The notes: a model not told the origin generated them from the letters alone. A stretch of DNA of 64,000 bases from CAZABC01 sp964483405 (GCA_964483405.1 CAZABC010000003.1:62001-126000); one strand, 5' to 3'; shown: positions 46,121 to 55,125, counted from the first letter of the stretch. A program made the numbers and translations.

Positions 46121-47653
46121 TCAGCCGGTCTGGTTGTCGATCTGCGCCTTCTGGAGCTTCCCGCTGAAGTCGACGTAGATCGCCTTCCACTCGGTGTACG
46201 TGTCGAGCGCCGCGTGGCCGGCCTCGCGGTGGCCGTTGCCGGTCTCCTTCCAGCCGCCGAACGGGAGGTGCGTCTCGGCGCCGGTCGTCCCGGCGTTGAC
46301 GTAGACGATCCCCGTCTCGAAGTCGCGCATCGCCCGGAAGGCCGTGTCGACGTCGCGGGTGTAGATCGACGAGCTGAGCCCGTAGCGGATCCCGTTCACC
46401 GCGGTGACCGCGGCCGGGTAGTCGACGACGGGGATGACCGACAGGACCGGCCCGAAGATCTCCTCCTGGCCGAGCCGGTCCATCGGGGCGATGCCGGTGA
46501 AGATCGTCGGCTCGAAGAAGTGGCCGTGCTCGAGGCCCGGCCCGGTCGCCCGGGCGCCGCCGCAGACGAGCTCGCCCTCGCGCCGGCCGACCTCGACGTA
46601 CGACTCGGTCTTGTCGACGGCCGCGGCATTGATCATCGGCCCGACGTCGGTCGTCGGGAGTCGTCCGTCGCCGAGCCGGAGGCCGCGGGCGCCGGCCTCG
46701 AGGCGCCGAAGGAGCGGCTCGAGGACCGCCTCCTCGACGATCACCCGGCTGCAGGCGGTGCAGCGCTGGCCGGTCGTCCCGAACGCCGACCAGAGGATCC
46801 CCTCGGCGGCCAGGTCGAGGTCGGCGTCGCGGAGGACGACGATCCCGTTCTTGCCCCCGAGCTCGAGGCTCAGGCGCTTGAGCCGCCGGCCGGCCCGCTC
46901 GGCGATCCGCCGGCCCGTATCCGAGTGGCCGGTGAACGAGATGACGGGGATGTCGCGGCTGTCGACGATCGCGTCGCCGACCTCCGCGCCGGAGCCGGTC
47001 ACCAGGTTGACGGTGCCGGGCGGGAAGCCGGCCTCGGCCATCAGCTCGACGATGAGCGTCGCGCAGTGCGGCGTGTCGCTCGCGGGCTTGAACACGACGG
47101 CGTTCCCGGTGACGAGTGCCGGCATCATCTTCCAGGCCGGGATCGCGGTCGGGAAGTTCCAGGGGGTGATGATCCCGGCGACCCCGATCGGCTGGCGGAT
47201 GCTCATCGCCCACTTGTCGGGAAGCTCGGACGGGACCGTGTCGCCGAACATCCGGCGGCCCTCGCCGGCCATGAGGAAGGCGATGTCGATCGCCTCCTGG
47301 ACGTCGCCACGAGCCTCGGGCAGGACCTTGCCCATCTCCCGGGTCAGCTCGGTCGCGACCCGCTCCTTGTGCTCGGCGAGCAGGGCCCCGAAGCGGTAGA
47401 GGATCTCGCCGCGCTTCGGCGCCGGCGTGGCCGCCCACCCGGGCTGGGCGGCCTCGGCAGCCTTGACGGCCATCGCGACGTCCGCCGCGGTGCCCGCCTG
47501 GAACCGGCCGACGAGGTCGCGGGCGTCGGACGGGCTGCGACTCTCGAACGTCCGGCCGGAGACGGACTCGACCCACTCGCCGGCGATGAACAGCTTGAAC
47601 GTGGGGGCGTCGGCGGCCGGCTCGGCCGCTGGACGGGAAGCGTGCTCGGTCAT
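46121..47653 (-). CDS. NAD(P)-dependent aldehyde dehydrogenase
   Basis: A 510-residue aldehyde dehydrogenase with the full family signature: GIITPWNFPTAIPAWKMMPAL, FTGHSDTGRRIAERAGRRLKRLSLELGGKN (general base Glu), the catalytic Cys in TTGQRCTACSR and EEIFGPVLSVI. The C-terminus (GGWKETGNGHREAGHAALDTYTEWKAIYVDFSG) resembles ALDH7-like or semialdehyde dehydrogenases such as alpha-aminoadipic or ketoglutaric semialdehyde dehydrogenase; the exact substrate is open. TACACT lies 6 bases before the ATG. It diverges from the radical SAM gene. Confidence 0.9.
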   Translation of the reverse strand: MTEHASRPAAEPAADAPTFKLFIAGEWVESVSGRTFESRSPSDARDLVGRFQAGTAADVAMAVKAAEAAQPGWAATPAPKRGEILYRFGALLAEHKERVATELTREMGKVLPEARGDVQEAIDIAFLMAGEGRRMFGDTVPSELPDKWAMSIRQPIGVAGIITPWNFPTAIPAWKMMPALVTGNAVVFKPASDTPHCATLIVELMAEAGFPPGTVNLVTGSGAEVGDAIVDSRDIPVISFTGHSDTGRRIAERAGRRLKRLSLELGGKNGIVVLRDADLDLAAEGILWSAFGTTGQRCTACSRVIVEEAVLEPLLRRLEAGARGLRLGDGRLPTTDVGPMINAAAVDKTESYVEVGRREGELVCGGARATGPGLEHGHFFEPTIFTGIAPMDRLGQEEIFGPVLSVIPVVDYPAAVTAVNGIRYGLSSSIYTRDVDTAFRAMRDFETGIVYVNAGTTGAETHLPFGGWKETGNGHREAGHAALDTYTEWKAIYVDFSGKLQKAQIDNQTG

Positions 47654-47659
47654 GGCCCG

Positions 47660-47665
47660 AGTGTA
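47660..47665 (-). promoter_or_regulatory. -10 box of a leaderless promoter for the aldehyde dehydrogenase
   Basis: TACACT on the minus strand ends 6 bases before the ATG at 47653. There is no Shine-Dalgarno sequence. Confidence 0.65.
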
Positions 47666-47709
47666 GGCAACGCCGGAGGCCGACGCGCGTCTATCCGCCG
47701 GAGGCGGAG

Positions 47710-49086
47710 ATGACGATCGATCGGGCCGATGCCGTCGGGCGATGGACGTGGCGGACGCTGGCGGACGCGACCGATCCGCGGCTCGACCTGCAGCGCCTGC
47801 GCGCCGGATCGGTCGCCCGCTTCGTCAGGCGGCTCGCGTACCGGCTGGTCGTCGGCGGCGGCTGGCCGCCGACGCTCGTCGCGGTCGAGCCCGGGGCGCC
47901 GGTCCCGCCGCTCGCGAGCCGGAACGTGTACGTCCACCTGCCGTTCTGCGAGACGCGGTGCCCGCACTGCCCGTACACGACCGCGATCGACACGCCCGCC
48001 CGGCGGGCCGCCTACGGCGTCGCCCTCGCCCGCGAGATCGATGGCTACCTGGCCATGCCCGGCCGTCCGGCGATCGCATCCCTCTACGTCGGCGGCGGGA
48101 CGCCGAGCCGGACCCCGGAGCTGGTCGAGCTCGCGATCGACCGCTTCCGGCGGCTCCTCGCTCCCGGCGCCGAGGTCGGCGTCGAGGTCCATCCGGCCGA
48201 CGCCACGGCGGCGCTGATGCGTCGGCTGCGGGACGCCGGCGTCACCCGGGTGAGCCTCGGGGTCGAGACGCTGCGCTCCGACCTCCTCGCCTGGCTCGGC
48301 CGGCGCTACACGCCCGAGGCGGCCCTGGAGGCCGTCCGGCTGGCCCGCGCCGCCGGCTTCGAGTGCGTCGACGTCAACCTCATCTTCGCCATCCCCGGAC
48401 AGACGGCCGCCGACGCCGAGCGCGATGCCGACCGGTGCCTCGCGCTCGGCGTCGACCAGGTGTCGGCGTACCCGCTCTTCACCTTCCCCTACACCCCGCT
48501 CGGACGCCGGCTGGCCCAGGGCCGGGTCCGCCCGGTCGGCGACCGGACGCGGCTGACGGCGCAGCGCGCGGTCGCCCTCGCCTGCCGCCGGCATGGCCTG
48601 GCCCGCTCATCGGTCTGGTCCTTCACCAGGCCCGGCGTGACCCCGTACTCGACCGTCACCCACGAGGACTACGTCGGGTTCGGCGTCGGCGCGGGCTCGA
48701 AGGTCGACGGCGAGCTGCGCTTCAACACCTTCTCGCTCGACGCCTACGTCGCGACCGACCCGCCGCGGGCGGCCCTCCGGTTCGTCCCAGACGATCGCTT
48801 CCGGCGAGCGCACTGGCTCTACTGGCAGGCGTACCGGACGCACCTCGACCCCGCCGACTACCGGCGCCGGTTCGGCCGCGACCTCGAGGCCGACGCAGGG
48901 GCCTGGCTCCGCCTGCTGCGGGCGACCGGGATGGCTCGACGGGTGCCGTCGGGCGCCTGGGAGCTGACCGAGCGCGGTGCCGTATGGATCCACCGCGCCC
49001 AGGCGCTCTTCTCGCTGGCCTTCATCGACCAGCTCTGGAGCCGGGCCCGGTGCGAGCCGTGGCCGGACGAGGTCGTCCTCCGCTGA
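47710..49086 (+). CDS. HemN/HutW-like radical SAM enzyme
   Basis: A 458-residue radical SAM protein with the cluster motif CETRCPHC (C80, C84, C87), the GGGTPS glycine-rich loop, and HemN-type segments SLGVETLRSDLLAWLGRRYT and GFECVDVNLIFAIPGQT. The C-terminal HemN-like domain includes YSTVTHEDYVGFGVGAGSKVDG. The third Cys is followed by Pro-Tyr rather than a fourth Cys, as in ChuW/HutW-type haem-processing enzymes and some HemW proteins. Coproporphyrinogen oxidation is therefore not certain. GGAGG 5 bases before the ATG supports the start. Confidence 0.87.
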   Translation: MTIDRADAVGRWTWRTLADATDPRLDLQRLRAGSVARFVRRLAYRLVVGGGWPPTLVAVEPGAPVPPLASRNVYVHLPFCETRCPHCPYTTAIDTPARRAAYGVALAREIDGYLAMPGRPAIASLYVGGGTPSRTPELVELAIDRFRRLLAPGAEVGVEVHPADATAALMRRLRDAGVTRVSLGVETLRSDLLAWLGRRYTPEAALEAVRLARAAGFECVDVNLIFAIPGQTAADAERDADRCLALGVDQVSAYPLFTFPYTPLGRRLAQGRVRPVGDRTRLTAQRAVALACRRHGLARSSVWSFTRPGVTPYSTVTHEDYVGFGVGAGSKVDGELRFNTFSLDAYVATDPPRAALRFVPDDRFRRAHWLYWQAYRTHLDPADYRRRFGRDLEADAGAWLRLLRATGMARRVPSGAWELTERGAVWIHRAQALFSLAFIDQLWSRARCEPWPDEVVLR

Positions 49087-49107
49087 GCGCCCCCGACCCG
49101 CCGGGCG

Positions 49108-49272
49108 TCAGTCGCGCAGCTTGACGAGGAGCGCCTCGACCTCGGCCAGCTCGTCGGCTTCCTCCCGCCCGAGCGTCGACTCGAGGAGGCGCAGCGCCGT
49201 CAGGACGAGCTCGACCTCCTCGGGCGTGAGCTCGATGGACCGGGTGGGCCCGGTCGCCGTCGTCTCGGTCAT
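49108..49272 (-). CDS. 54-residue acidic helical protein
   Basis: A short ORF with GGAG 9 bases before the ATG at 49272. The product is a compact acidic helix pair (RSIELTPEEVELVLTALRLLESTLGREEADELAEVEALLVKLRD) with regular heptad-like leucines and no membrane segment. It looks conserved in style, but I cannot name the family. It lies between the radical SAM gene, which it converges on with 21 bases between, and the thiolase gene. Confidence 0.7.
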   Translation of the reverse strand: MTETTATGPTRSIELTPEEVELVLTALRLLESTLGREEADELAEVEALLVKLRD

Positions 49273-49372
49273 CGTTCCGGTCTCCCTGGCACGCCAGACA
49301 GGAGCAGTGTCACGTTCGTCGCGGGCCCCGGCCAGAGGCATTCGGACCGCCGGGCCCGGCCGATCGAGCCTG

Positions 49373-50611
49373 TCAGACGCGCTCGATCGCCATCGCGACC
49401 GATCCGCCACCGCCGAGGCAGAGCGTCGCGAGCCCGTAGCGGCCGTCGCGGCGCCGGAGCTCGTGGGCGAGCGTCGCGACGATCCGGGCCCCCGACGCCC
49501 CGATCGGATGGCCCAGGGCGATCGCGCCGCCGTTCACGTTGACCCGCGACCAGTCGAAGCCGAGCGCCCGGCCGTCGGCGAGGACCTGGGCGGCGAACGC
49601 CTCATTGATCTCGATCAGGTCGAAGGCGTCGATCGCGAGACCCGTCCGCTCGAGCAGCCGGCGGACCCCCTCGACCGGGGCGAGGAAGAGCCACTTCGGG
49701 GTCACCTCGGCCTGGACGTAGTCGACGATCCGCGCCAGCGGCCGGAGGCCGTATCGCTCGACCGCCCGCTCGCTCGCGACGATCGTCGCGGCGGCGCCGT
49801 CGGTGATGCCCGGGGCGTTGCCGGCAGTGACCGTCCCGGTCGTCGCGTCGCCGCGATCCTCGTCCTCGGGCAGGGCGAAGACCGGCCGGAGCCGGGCGAG
49901 CGCCTCGGCGGTCGTGTCGCGGCGCGGGTTCTCATCCTCGGCGACGACCGTCTCGCGACCCTTCGCGTCGCGGATGGTCACCGGGGCGAGCTCGTCGGCG
50001 AAGCGCCCGGCGTCCATCGCCGCGATCGCCTTCTCGTGCGAGGCGAGGGCGAACGCGTCCTGGTCCGCGCGGGTCACCTGCTCGCGGATCGCGACGCGCT
50101 CGGCATGGGTCCCCATGTGGCAGCCCTCGAAGGCGCACCACAGGCCGTCGGCCACGGTCGAGTCGACGAGTTCGGCGTTGCCGAGCCGGTAGCCGAAGCG
50201 CGCCCCGCGGAGCAGGTACGGCGCGCCGTTCATCGACTCCATCCCGCCGGCGACCGCGACCTCAGCGTCGCCGGCCCGGATCTCCGCGGCGGCGAGCATG
50301 ATCGCCTTCAGGCCCGAGCCGCAGACCCGGTTGATCGTCGTGGCGCTCGTCGTGTCGGCGAGCCCGCCGGCCAGCGCGGCCTGGCGGGCCGGGGCCTGGC
50401 CGGCGCCGGCCTGGAGCACCTGGCCCATCAGGACCTCGTCGACCGGCGTCCCCTCGGGCAGTCCCGAGCGCTCGACGGCCGCCCGGATGGCGACGCCCCC
50501 GAGCGTGGTCGCCGGCACGCCGGCGAGCGCCCCGCCGAACCTGCCGATCGGCGTCCTGGCGGCGGAGACGAGGTAGACGCGGCCGTTCGGACCCGGCGTC
50601 GATTCGGTCAT
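49373..50611 (-). CDS. Acetyl-CoA C-acetyltransferase (thiolase II)
   Basis: A 412-residue thiolase. The acylated Cys is C97 in NRVCGSGLKA, the His is in GGAIALGHPIGASGAR, and the second Cys is in CLGGGGSVAMAIE. The VYLVSAARTPIGRFGGALAG opening is typical of acetoacetyl-CoA thiolases (AtoB/PhaA). It can cleave or make acetoacetyl-CoA in fatty-acid or polyhydroxybutyrate pathways. It starts 13 bases after the acyl-CoA dehydrogenase gene on the same strand and is one unit with it. Confidence 0.95.
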   Translation of the reverse strand: MTESTPGPNGRVYLVSAARTPIGRFGGALAGVPATTLGGVAIRAAVERSGLPEGTPVDEVLMGQVLQAGAGQAPARQAALAGGLADTTSATTINRVCGSGLKAIMLAAAEIRAGDAEVAVAGGMESMNGAPYLLRGARFGYRLGNAELVDSTVADGLWCAFEGCHMGTHAERVAIREQVTRADQDAFALASHEKAIAAMDAGRFADELAPVTIRDAKGRETVVAEDENPRRDTTAEALARLRPVFALPEDEDRGDATTGTVTAGNAPGITDGAAATIVASERAVERYGLRPLARIVDYVQAEVTPKWLFLAPVEGVRRLLERTGLAIDAFDLIEINEAFAAQVLADGRALGFDWSRVNVNGGAIALGHPIGASGARIVATLAHELRRRDGRYGLATLCLGGGGSVAMAIERV

Positions 50612-50624
50612 CGGTCGCTCCTCC

Positions 50625-51833
50625 TCAGCCGGGCCGCGTCCGCCGGAGCAGCGCCGCCGCGACGATCTCGCGATGGACCTGGTTCGTGCCCTCGTAGATC
50701 TGGGCCCCCTTCGCGTCGCGCATCAGGCGCTCGATCCCGGTCTCGCGCGAGTAGCCCGAGCCGCCGAACAGCTGGACGGCGTCGGTCGTCACCCGCATCG
50801 CCGTGTCGGAGGCCGTCCACTTCGCGAGCGACGACGTCTCGGCGAGCGGCTCGTCGCGGTCCTTGGCGGCCGCGGCCTCACGGGTCAGGGCCCGGGCGGC
50901 CGCGACGTCGCGGGCCATCTCGGCGAGCATGAACCGGAGGCCCTGGAGCTCCGCGATGGGGGCGCCGAACGCCTTCCGCTGCTGGACGTACGCCGCCGCC
51001 TGCTCGAGCGCCGATCGAGCGAGCCCGACGCACGCGGCGGCGATCGAGATCCGCCCCTCGCCGAGGGCCGAGAGGGCGATCCGATAGCCCTCCCCCTCCC
51101 CGCCGAGGCGGTTCGCCGCCGGCACCTCGGCCCCGTCGAAGACGAGCTCGGTCGCGGGACAGGCACGGATCCCCATCTTCCGCTCGTGCGCCCCGAACCC
51201 GAACCCGGACGTGCCGCGCTCGACGAGGAAGGCGGTGATGCCCTTCGCGCCGCGGGCGGGGTCGAGCGTCGCGAAGACGAGGTAGCGCTCGGCCTCGGGC
51301 GCGTTCGAGATCCAGATCTTCGTGCCGCTGAGGCGGTACGCCACGACGGCCTCGGCCGGAGCGTCGGCCGGGAGCTCGGCCCCGCCGGCCCCGATCCGGA
51401 CCGCCCGGGTCGAGATCGCCGCGGCGTCGGAGCCCGCGTGCGGCTCGGTCAGGGCGAACGCGCCGAGCACCTCGCCGGCCTGCATCGCCGGGAGCCAGCG
51501 GGCGCGCTGCTCCTCGGTGCCCCAGGTCACGACCGGGAACTGGGACAGGACGTGGACCGAGAGGGTGACCGCCGCCGCCATGTCGGCGGCCGCGATCTCC
51601 TCCATGACGAGCGTCCAGCCGACGTAGCTGACGCCGGCGCCGCCGACCGCCTCGGGGAACGGCGCCCCGGTCAGCCCGAGCTCCGCCATCCGCTCGAAGA
51701 TCGACCGATCGAACCGTTCGGCCTCGTCGCGCTCGGCGGCCCCCGGGGCCACGACCTCCCGGGCGAACTCACGGGCAGTCTGCTGGAGCAGCCGCTCCTC
51801 CTCGGTCAGCGAGCGGTCGACGTACGAGGTCAT
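50625..51833 (-). CDS. Acyl-CoA dehydrogenase
   Basis: A 402-residue flavoprotein that introduces the alpha-beta double bond in acyl-CoA. The family signatures AFALTEPHAGSDAAAISTRA and QLFGGSGYSRETGIERLMRDAKGAQIYEGTNQVHREIVA are present; the catalytic Glu is in the IYEGTNQ loop, as in short- and branched-chain enzymes. The ATG at 51833 has TATCCT 6 bases upstream and no Shine-Dalgarno sequence. It works with the thiolase and hydroxyacyl-CoA dehydrogenase encoded nearby. Confidence 0.95.
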   Translation of the reverse strand: MTSYVDRSLTEEERLLQQTAREFAREVVAPGAAERDEAERFDRSIFERMAELGLTGAPFPEAVGGAGVSYVGWTLVMEEIAAADMAAAVTLSVHVLSQFPVVTWGTEEQRARWLPAMQAGEVLGAFALTEPHAGSDAAAISTRAVRIGAGGAELPADAPAEAVVAYRLSGTKIWISNAPEAERYLVFATLDPARGAKGITAFLVERGTSGFGFGAHERKMGIRACPATELVFDGAEVPAANRLGGEGEGYRIALSALGEGRISIAAACVGLARSALEQAAAYVQQRKAFGAPIAELQGLRFMLAEMARDVAAARALTREAAAAKDRDEPLAETSSLAKWTASDTAMRVTTDAVQLFGGSGYSRETGIERLMRDAKGAQIYEGTNQVHREIVAAALLRRTRPG

Positions 51834-51839
51834 GTGCGG

Positions 51840-51845
51840 AGGATA
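51840..51845 (-). promoter_or_regulatory. -10 box of a leaderless promoter for the acyl-CoA dehydrogenase
   Basis: TATCCT on the minus strand lies 6 bases before the ATG at 51833. Only 41 bases separate this gene from the divergent cyclase gene. Confidence 0.6.
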
Positions 51846-51874
51846 CGTTGCGGCCGGGGACCGGGGGTGGGAGG

Positions 51875-52771
51875 ATGCACGCCCAGCGTCCGCCCGTGGA
51901 GGGTCTCGTGGCCCGTCTCCAGCGCCGCCCCTTCGACGACCCCGTCGAGATCCGGCGGTTCCCGAATGGCCACGTCGACGTCGTCGAGCTCGACGACGTG
52001 GTCGTCGGTCGGTTCGTCCTCGAGCCGGGCTGGCGGTGGTCGACCGACGTCGGCCCGGTGGCCGGCACCGCCACATGCCAATACCACCACGTCGGTGTCG
52101 TCGTCTCGGGCGAGATGGTGACCCGGATGGAGGACGGGACCGAGATCCGCGTCGGGCCGAACGATGCATTCGAGATCCCGCCCGGCCACGACGCCTGGGT
52201 CGTCGGCGACGAGCCGTGGGTCGCCATCGACTTCGCGGGTTCGCGAACGTTCGCGCGGCGACCCGGAGAGCGCGACGAGCGGATCCTCGCCTCGATCGTG
52301 TTCACCGACATCGTCGCCTCCACGGAGCTGGCGGCCAGGATCGGCGACCGCGCCTGGCGCGACCTCGTCGCCGAGCACAACGCGGTCGCCGCCAGGGAGA
52401 TCGACCGGTTCCGCGGCCGGGCCATCAAGACGACCGGCGACGGGATCCTGGCCCTGTTCGACGGCGCCGAGCGCGCCGTCCGCTGCGCCGCCGCCATCGG
52501 CGACGCGGTGCGCTCGCTCGACCTCGCGATCCGTGCCGGCGTGCACACCGGCGAGGTGGAGTTCGCCGGCGGCGATGTCCGTGGCGTCGCGGTCCACGTC
52601 GCGGCGCGCATCCTCGCCCTCGCCGGCCCCGGCGAAGTCCTCGTGTCGGGGACGACCTACGAGCTGGTCGCGGACTCGGGGCTCGTCTTCGAGGACGCCG
52701 GCAGCCACGAGCTGAAGGGGATCACCGGGAAGCGCTCCGTCTTCCGGCTCGGCGACCCGCCCGGCTCCTGA
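51875..52771 (+). CDS. Cupin domain fused to a class III nucleotide cyclase domain
   Basis: A 298-residue protein. Residues 45-120 form a cupin fold (CQYHHVGVVVSGEMVTRMEDGTEIRVGPNDAFEIPPGHDAWVV), and residues 138-292 an adenylate/guanylate cyclase homology domain with metal-binding Asp in FTDIVAST (D145) and TTGDGILALFDG (D189), then AGVHTGEVE. The cupin could sense a small ligand and control cyclase output. The ATG at 51875 is chosen; a TTG at 51848 is an alternative. It is divergent from the acyl-CoA dehydrogenase gene, which suggests a link to catabolic control, as an inference. Confidence 0.85.
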   Translation: MHAQRPPVEGLVARLQRRPFDDPVEIRRFPNGHVDVVELDDVVVGRFVLEPGWRWSTDVGPVAGTATCQYHHVGVVVSGEMVTRMEDGTEIRVGPNDAFEIPPGHDAWVVGDEPWVAIDFAGSRTFARRPGERDERILASIVFTDIVASTELAARIGDRAWRDLVAEHNAVAAREIDRFRGRAIKTTGDGILALFDGAERAVRCAAAIGDAVRSLDLAIRAGVHTGEVEFAGGDVRGVAVHVAARILALAGPGEVLVSGTTYELVADSGLVFEDAGSHELKGITGKRSVFRLGDPPGS

Positions 52772-52823
52772 CGGGAGCGCCGCCCGACCGCGGCCGGGCG
52801 CCCGGGGGCGGCCGCCCCTGCCG

Positions 52824-53696
52824 TCAGCCCCGCGGGTACGAGTGGAACCCCCGCCCGGTCTTCTGGCCGAGGTGGCCGGCGGCCACGAGGTCCTCGAGGG
52901 CCTTCGGTGGCCGGAACTGCTCCTGGCCGAAGCCCTCGTGGAGCACCCGCATGATCCCGAGGCAGACGTCGAGGCCGATGAAGTCGGCGAGTTCGAGCGG
53001 GCCCATCGGGTGGGCGAGCCCGACCTTGGCGCCGGTGTCGATGTCGGCGGCCGACCCGGTGCCCTCCTCGTACGCCCGCATCGCCTCGGCCAGGAACGGC
53101 ATGAGGATCCGGTTGACGATGAAGCCGGGCCGGTCGGCCGAGACGATGACCTGCTTGCCGAGGTCGGCCGCGAGGGCCCGGACGGCGTCGGCGACCTCGT
53201 CGCCCGTGGCACTGCCGCGGATGAGCTCGACGAGCGGCATGACCGGGACCGGGCTGAAGAAGTGCATCCCGAGGAAGCGGGACCGGCGCGGGGCGGCGAC
53301 CGCGTCGGCGAGCGTATCGATCGAGATCGAGGAGGTGTTCGTCGCGAAGATCGCGTGGCCCGGGGCCCGGGCGTCGAGCTCCCTCCACAACGCGGTCTTG
53401 ACGGCGGCGTCCTCGTAGACGGCCTCGACCACGAGGTCGGCGTCGGCGACCGCGGCGATGTCGTCGGTCGTCGAGATCCGCTCGAGGATCGCCTCGGCGG
53501 CGCCCTCGTCGAGCCTGCCCTTCGCGACCGCCCGGGCCAGGTTGCCGGCGATCCGGTCGCGGCCGGCGGTCGCCCGGGCGTGGTCGGGCTCGTAGACGAC
53601 GACGCGGCGACCGGAGGCCGCGAGGACCTGGGCGATACCGTGGCCCATCAGCCCCGCGCCGGCCACGAAGGCGCGCCCGATCGTCGTCTCGCTCAT
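52824..53696 (-). CDS. 3-hydroxyacyl-CoA (3-hydroxybutyryl-CoA) dehydrogenase
   Basis: A 290-residue NAD(P)-dependent dehydrogenase with the nucleotide-binding GAGLMGHGIAQV (13-24), the family loop ATNTSSISIDTLA, catalytic His in GMHFFSPVPVMPLVE, and the C-terminal domain opening PGFIVNRILMPFLAEAM. The length matches Hbd/PaaH enzymes that interconvert acetoacetyl-CoA and 3-hydroxybutyryl-CoA. Its ATG overlaps the meaB stop by 4 bases, so it is the last gene of the mcmB-meaB-hbd unit. Confidence 0.95.
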   Translation of the reverse strand: MSETTIGRAFVAGAGLMGHGIAQVLAASGRRVVVYEPDHARATAGRDRIAGNLARAVAKGRLDEGAAEAILERISTTDDIAAVADADLVVEAVYEDAAVKTALWRELDARAPGHAIFATNTSSISIDTLADAVAAPRRSRFLGMHFFSPVPVMPLVELIRGSATGDEVADAVRALAADLGKQVIVSADRPGFIVNRILMPFLAEAMRAYEEGTGSAADIDTGAKVGLAHPMGPLELADFIGLDVCLGIMRVLHEGFGQEQFRPPKALEDLVAAGHLGQKTGRGFHSYPRG

Positions 53697-54715
53697 CGCC
53701 CATCCTCCTGTGGTGCCGCCTCGCCGTCCGTGCCCGTGCCGCCTGCCAGTCGCTCGAGCAGGCGGTCCGCCGCCGCGTAGGGATCGAGCTCGTGGGTCGC
53801 GACGGCGGCGAGCGTCGCCTCGGTCGCCGGCCAGCGGCCCGGCGCCCGCAGCCGGTCGCGGAGCCGCTCGACGACGATCGCCCAGACGAGCTGCTCGGCC
53901 CGGGTCAGCCGGGCGGGGCCGCCGGCGGCCCGGTTCGCCGCCCGGTGCCGGTCGAGCGCCGCCAGGAGCTCCGGCACGCCGTCACCGGTCGCGGCGGTCG
54001 TGATGAGGACGTCGGGGCGCTTCGGTCGCGGGCGACCGTCGCCGGGGTCGGGCGCGGCGGTCGCCGAGAGCATCGCCCGGAGCTGGCTGGCCGTCCGCGC
54101 GGCGCCGGGGCGGTCGCCCTTGTTGACGACGACGAGGTCGGCGACCTCGAGCAGGCCGGCCTTGATCGCCTGGACCTCGTCGCCCATCTCGGGCGCCTCG
54201 AGGACGACGGTCGTGTCGGCCGCCGCCGCGACCTCGACCTCGCTCTGGCCGGTGCCGACCGTCTCGAGCAGGACGAGGTCGAAGCCGGCGGCGTCCATCA
54301 CCGCGGCCGCCGCACCCGACGTCGCCGCGAGCCCGCCGGCGTGGCCGCGCGCCGCCATCGACCGGATGAACACGTCGCGGTCGCCGGCGTACGACTGCAT
54401 CCGGACCCGGTCGCCGAGGAGCGCGCCGCCGGTGATCGGCGAGGACGGGTCGACGGCGATGACCGCGACGCTCCGGCCGGCCGCCCGGACCTCGCCGATG
54501 AGCGCGGCGACCAGGGTCGACTTGCCTGCACCCGGCGGCCCGGTGATCCCGACGAGGTGGGCCCGGCCGGCGAGCGGGTAGAGGCGGCGAAGAGCGTGCT
54601 CGGCGACGGGCGTCCGGTTCTCGATCGCCGTCAGGAGCCGGGCCAGCGCCCGGCGATCGCCCTCGAGCGCGGCATCGGCCAGCTCGGCGGCGCGGGCCGC
54701 CGCTTCGACGGCCAC
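53693..54715 (-). CDS. meaB: Methylmalonyl-CoA mutase-associated GTPase MeaB
   Basis: A 340-residue G3E-family GTPase that protects and reloads the cobalamin cofactor of acyl-CoA mutases. Walker A GPPGAGKST is at 59-67, and VDPSSPITGGALLGDRVRM and LETVGTGQSEVEVA are strictly family-specific, followed by NKGD. The GTG at 54715 is the only plausible start, 5 bases after the mutase small-subunit gene. MeaB normally accompanies both mutase subunits; only the B12-binding one is in this window. Confidence 0.94.
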   Translation of the reverse strand: MAVEAAARAAELADAALEGDRRALARLLTAIENRTPVAEHALRRLYPLAGRAHLVGITGPPGAGKSTLVAALIGEVRAAGRSVAVIAVDPSSPITGGALLGDRVRMQSYAGDRDVFIRSMAARGHAGGLAATSGAAAAVMDAAGFDLVLLETVGTGQSEVEVAAAADTTVVLEAPEMGDEVQAIKAGLLEVADLVVVNKGDRPGAARTASQLRAMLSATAAPDPGDGRPRPKRPDVLITTAATGDGVPELLAALDRHRAANRAAGGPARLTRAEQLVWAIVVERLRDRLRAPGRWPATEATLAAVATHELDPYAAADRLLERLAGGTGTDGEAAPQEDGR

Positions 54716-54720
54716 CCCCG

Positions 54721-55125
54721 TCAGTCGCGCGCCGGGGCGTTCGCCCGGAGGAAGTCGGCGACCTGCCGGATCGTCGTGCCGGGACCGAAGACGGCGGCGA
54801 TGCCCGCGTCCCGGAGGGCCGCGACGTCGTCGTCGGGGATGATCCCGCCGGCGGTCACGAGGACGTCGTCGAGCCCGGCCTCGCGGAGCAGCGCGACGAT
54901 CCGCGGCAGGAGCGTCATGTGGGCGCCCGACAGGATCGACAGGCCGACGACGTCGACGTCCTCCTGGAGGGCGGCCGTGACGATCATCTCCGGCGTCTGG
55001 CGGAGCCCGGTGTAGACGACCTCGAAGCCCTCGTCGCGCAGGCCGCGGGCGAGGACCTTCGCCCCCCGGTCGTGGCCATCGAGACCCGGCTTGGCGATGA
55101 GGACCTTGATCGGGCGGTCGGTCAT
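54721..55125 (-). CDS. Cobalamin-binding subunit of an acyl-CoA mutase
   Basis: A 134-residue B12-binding domain protein. The base-off cobalamin motif DxHxxG is seen as D16-G-H18-D-R-G21 in PGLDGHDRGAKVLARGL, with the following SILSGAHMTLLP and TAGGIIPDDD loops. The length and sequence fit the small subunit of methylmalonyl-, ethylmalonyl- or isobutyryl-CoA mutases. The large catalytic subunit is not in the window, so the substrate cannot be assigned. TACAAT lies 6 bases before the ATG. Confidence 0.93.
   Translation of the reverse strand: MTDRPIKVLIAKPGLDGHDRGAKVLARGLRDEGFEVVYTGLRQTPEMIVTAALQEDVDVVGLSILSGAHMTLLPRIVALLREAGLDDVLVTAGGIIPDDDVAALRDAGIAAVFGPGTTIRQVADFLRANAPARD

Noticed and set aside
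47710..49086. Oxygen-independent coproporphyrinogen III oxidase HemN
   Set aside because: The iron-sulfur motif lacks the fourth Cys of the HemN CxxxCxxCxC pattern, so only a HemN/HutW-like call is justified.
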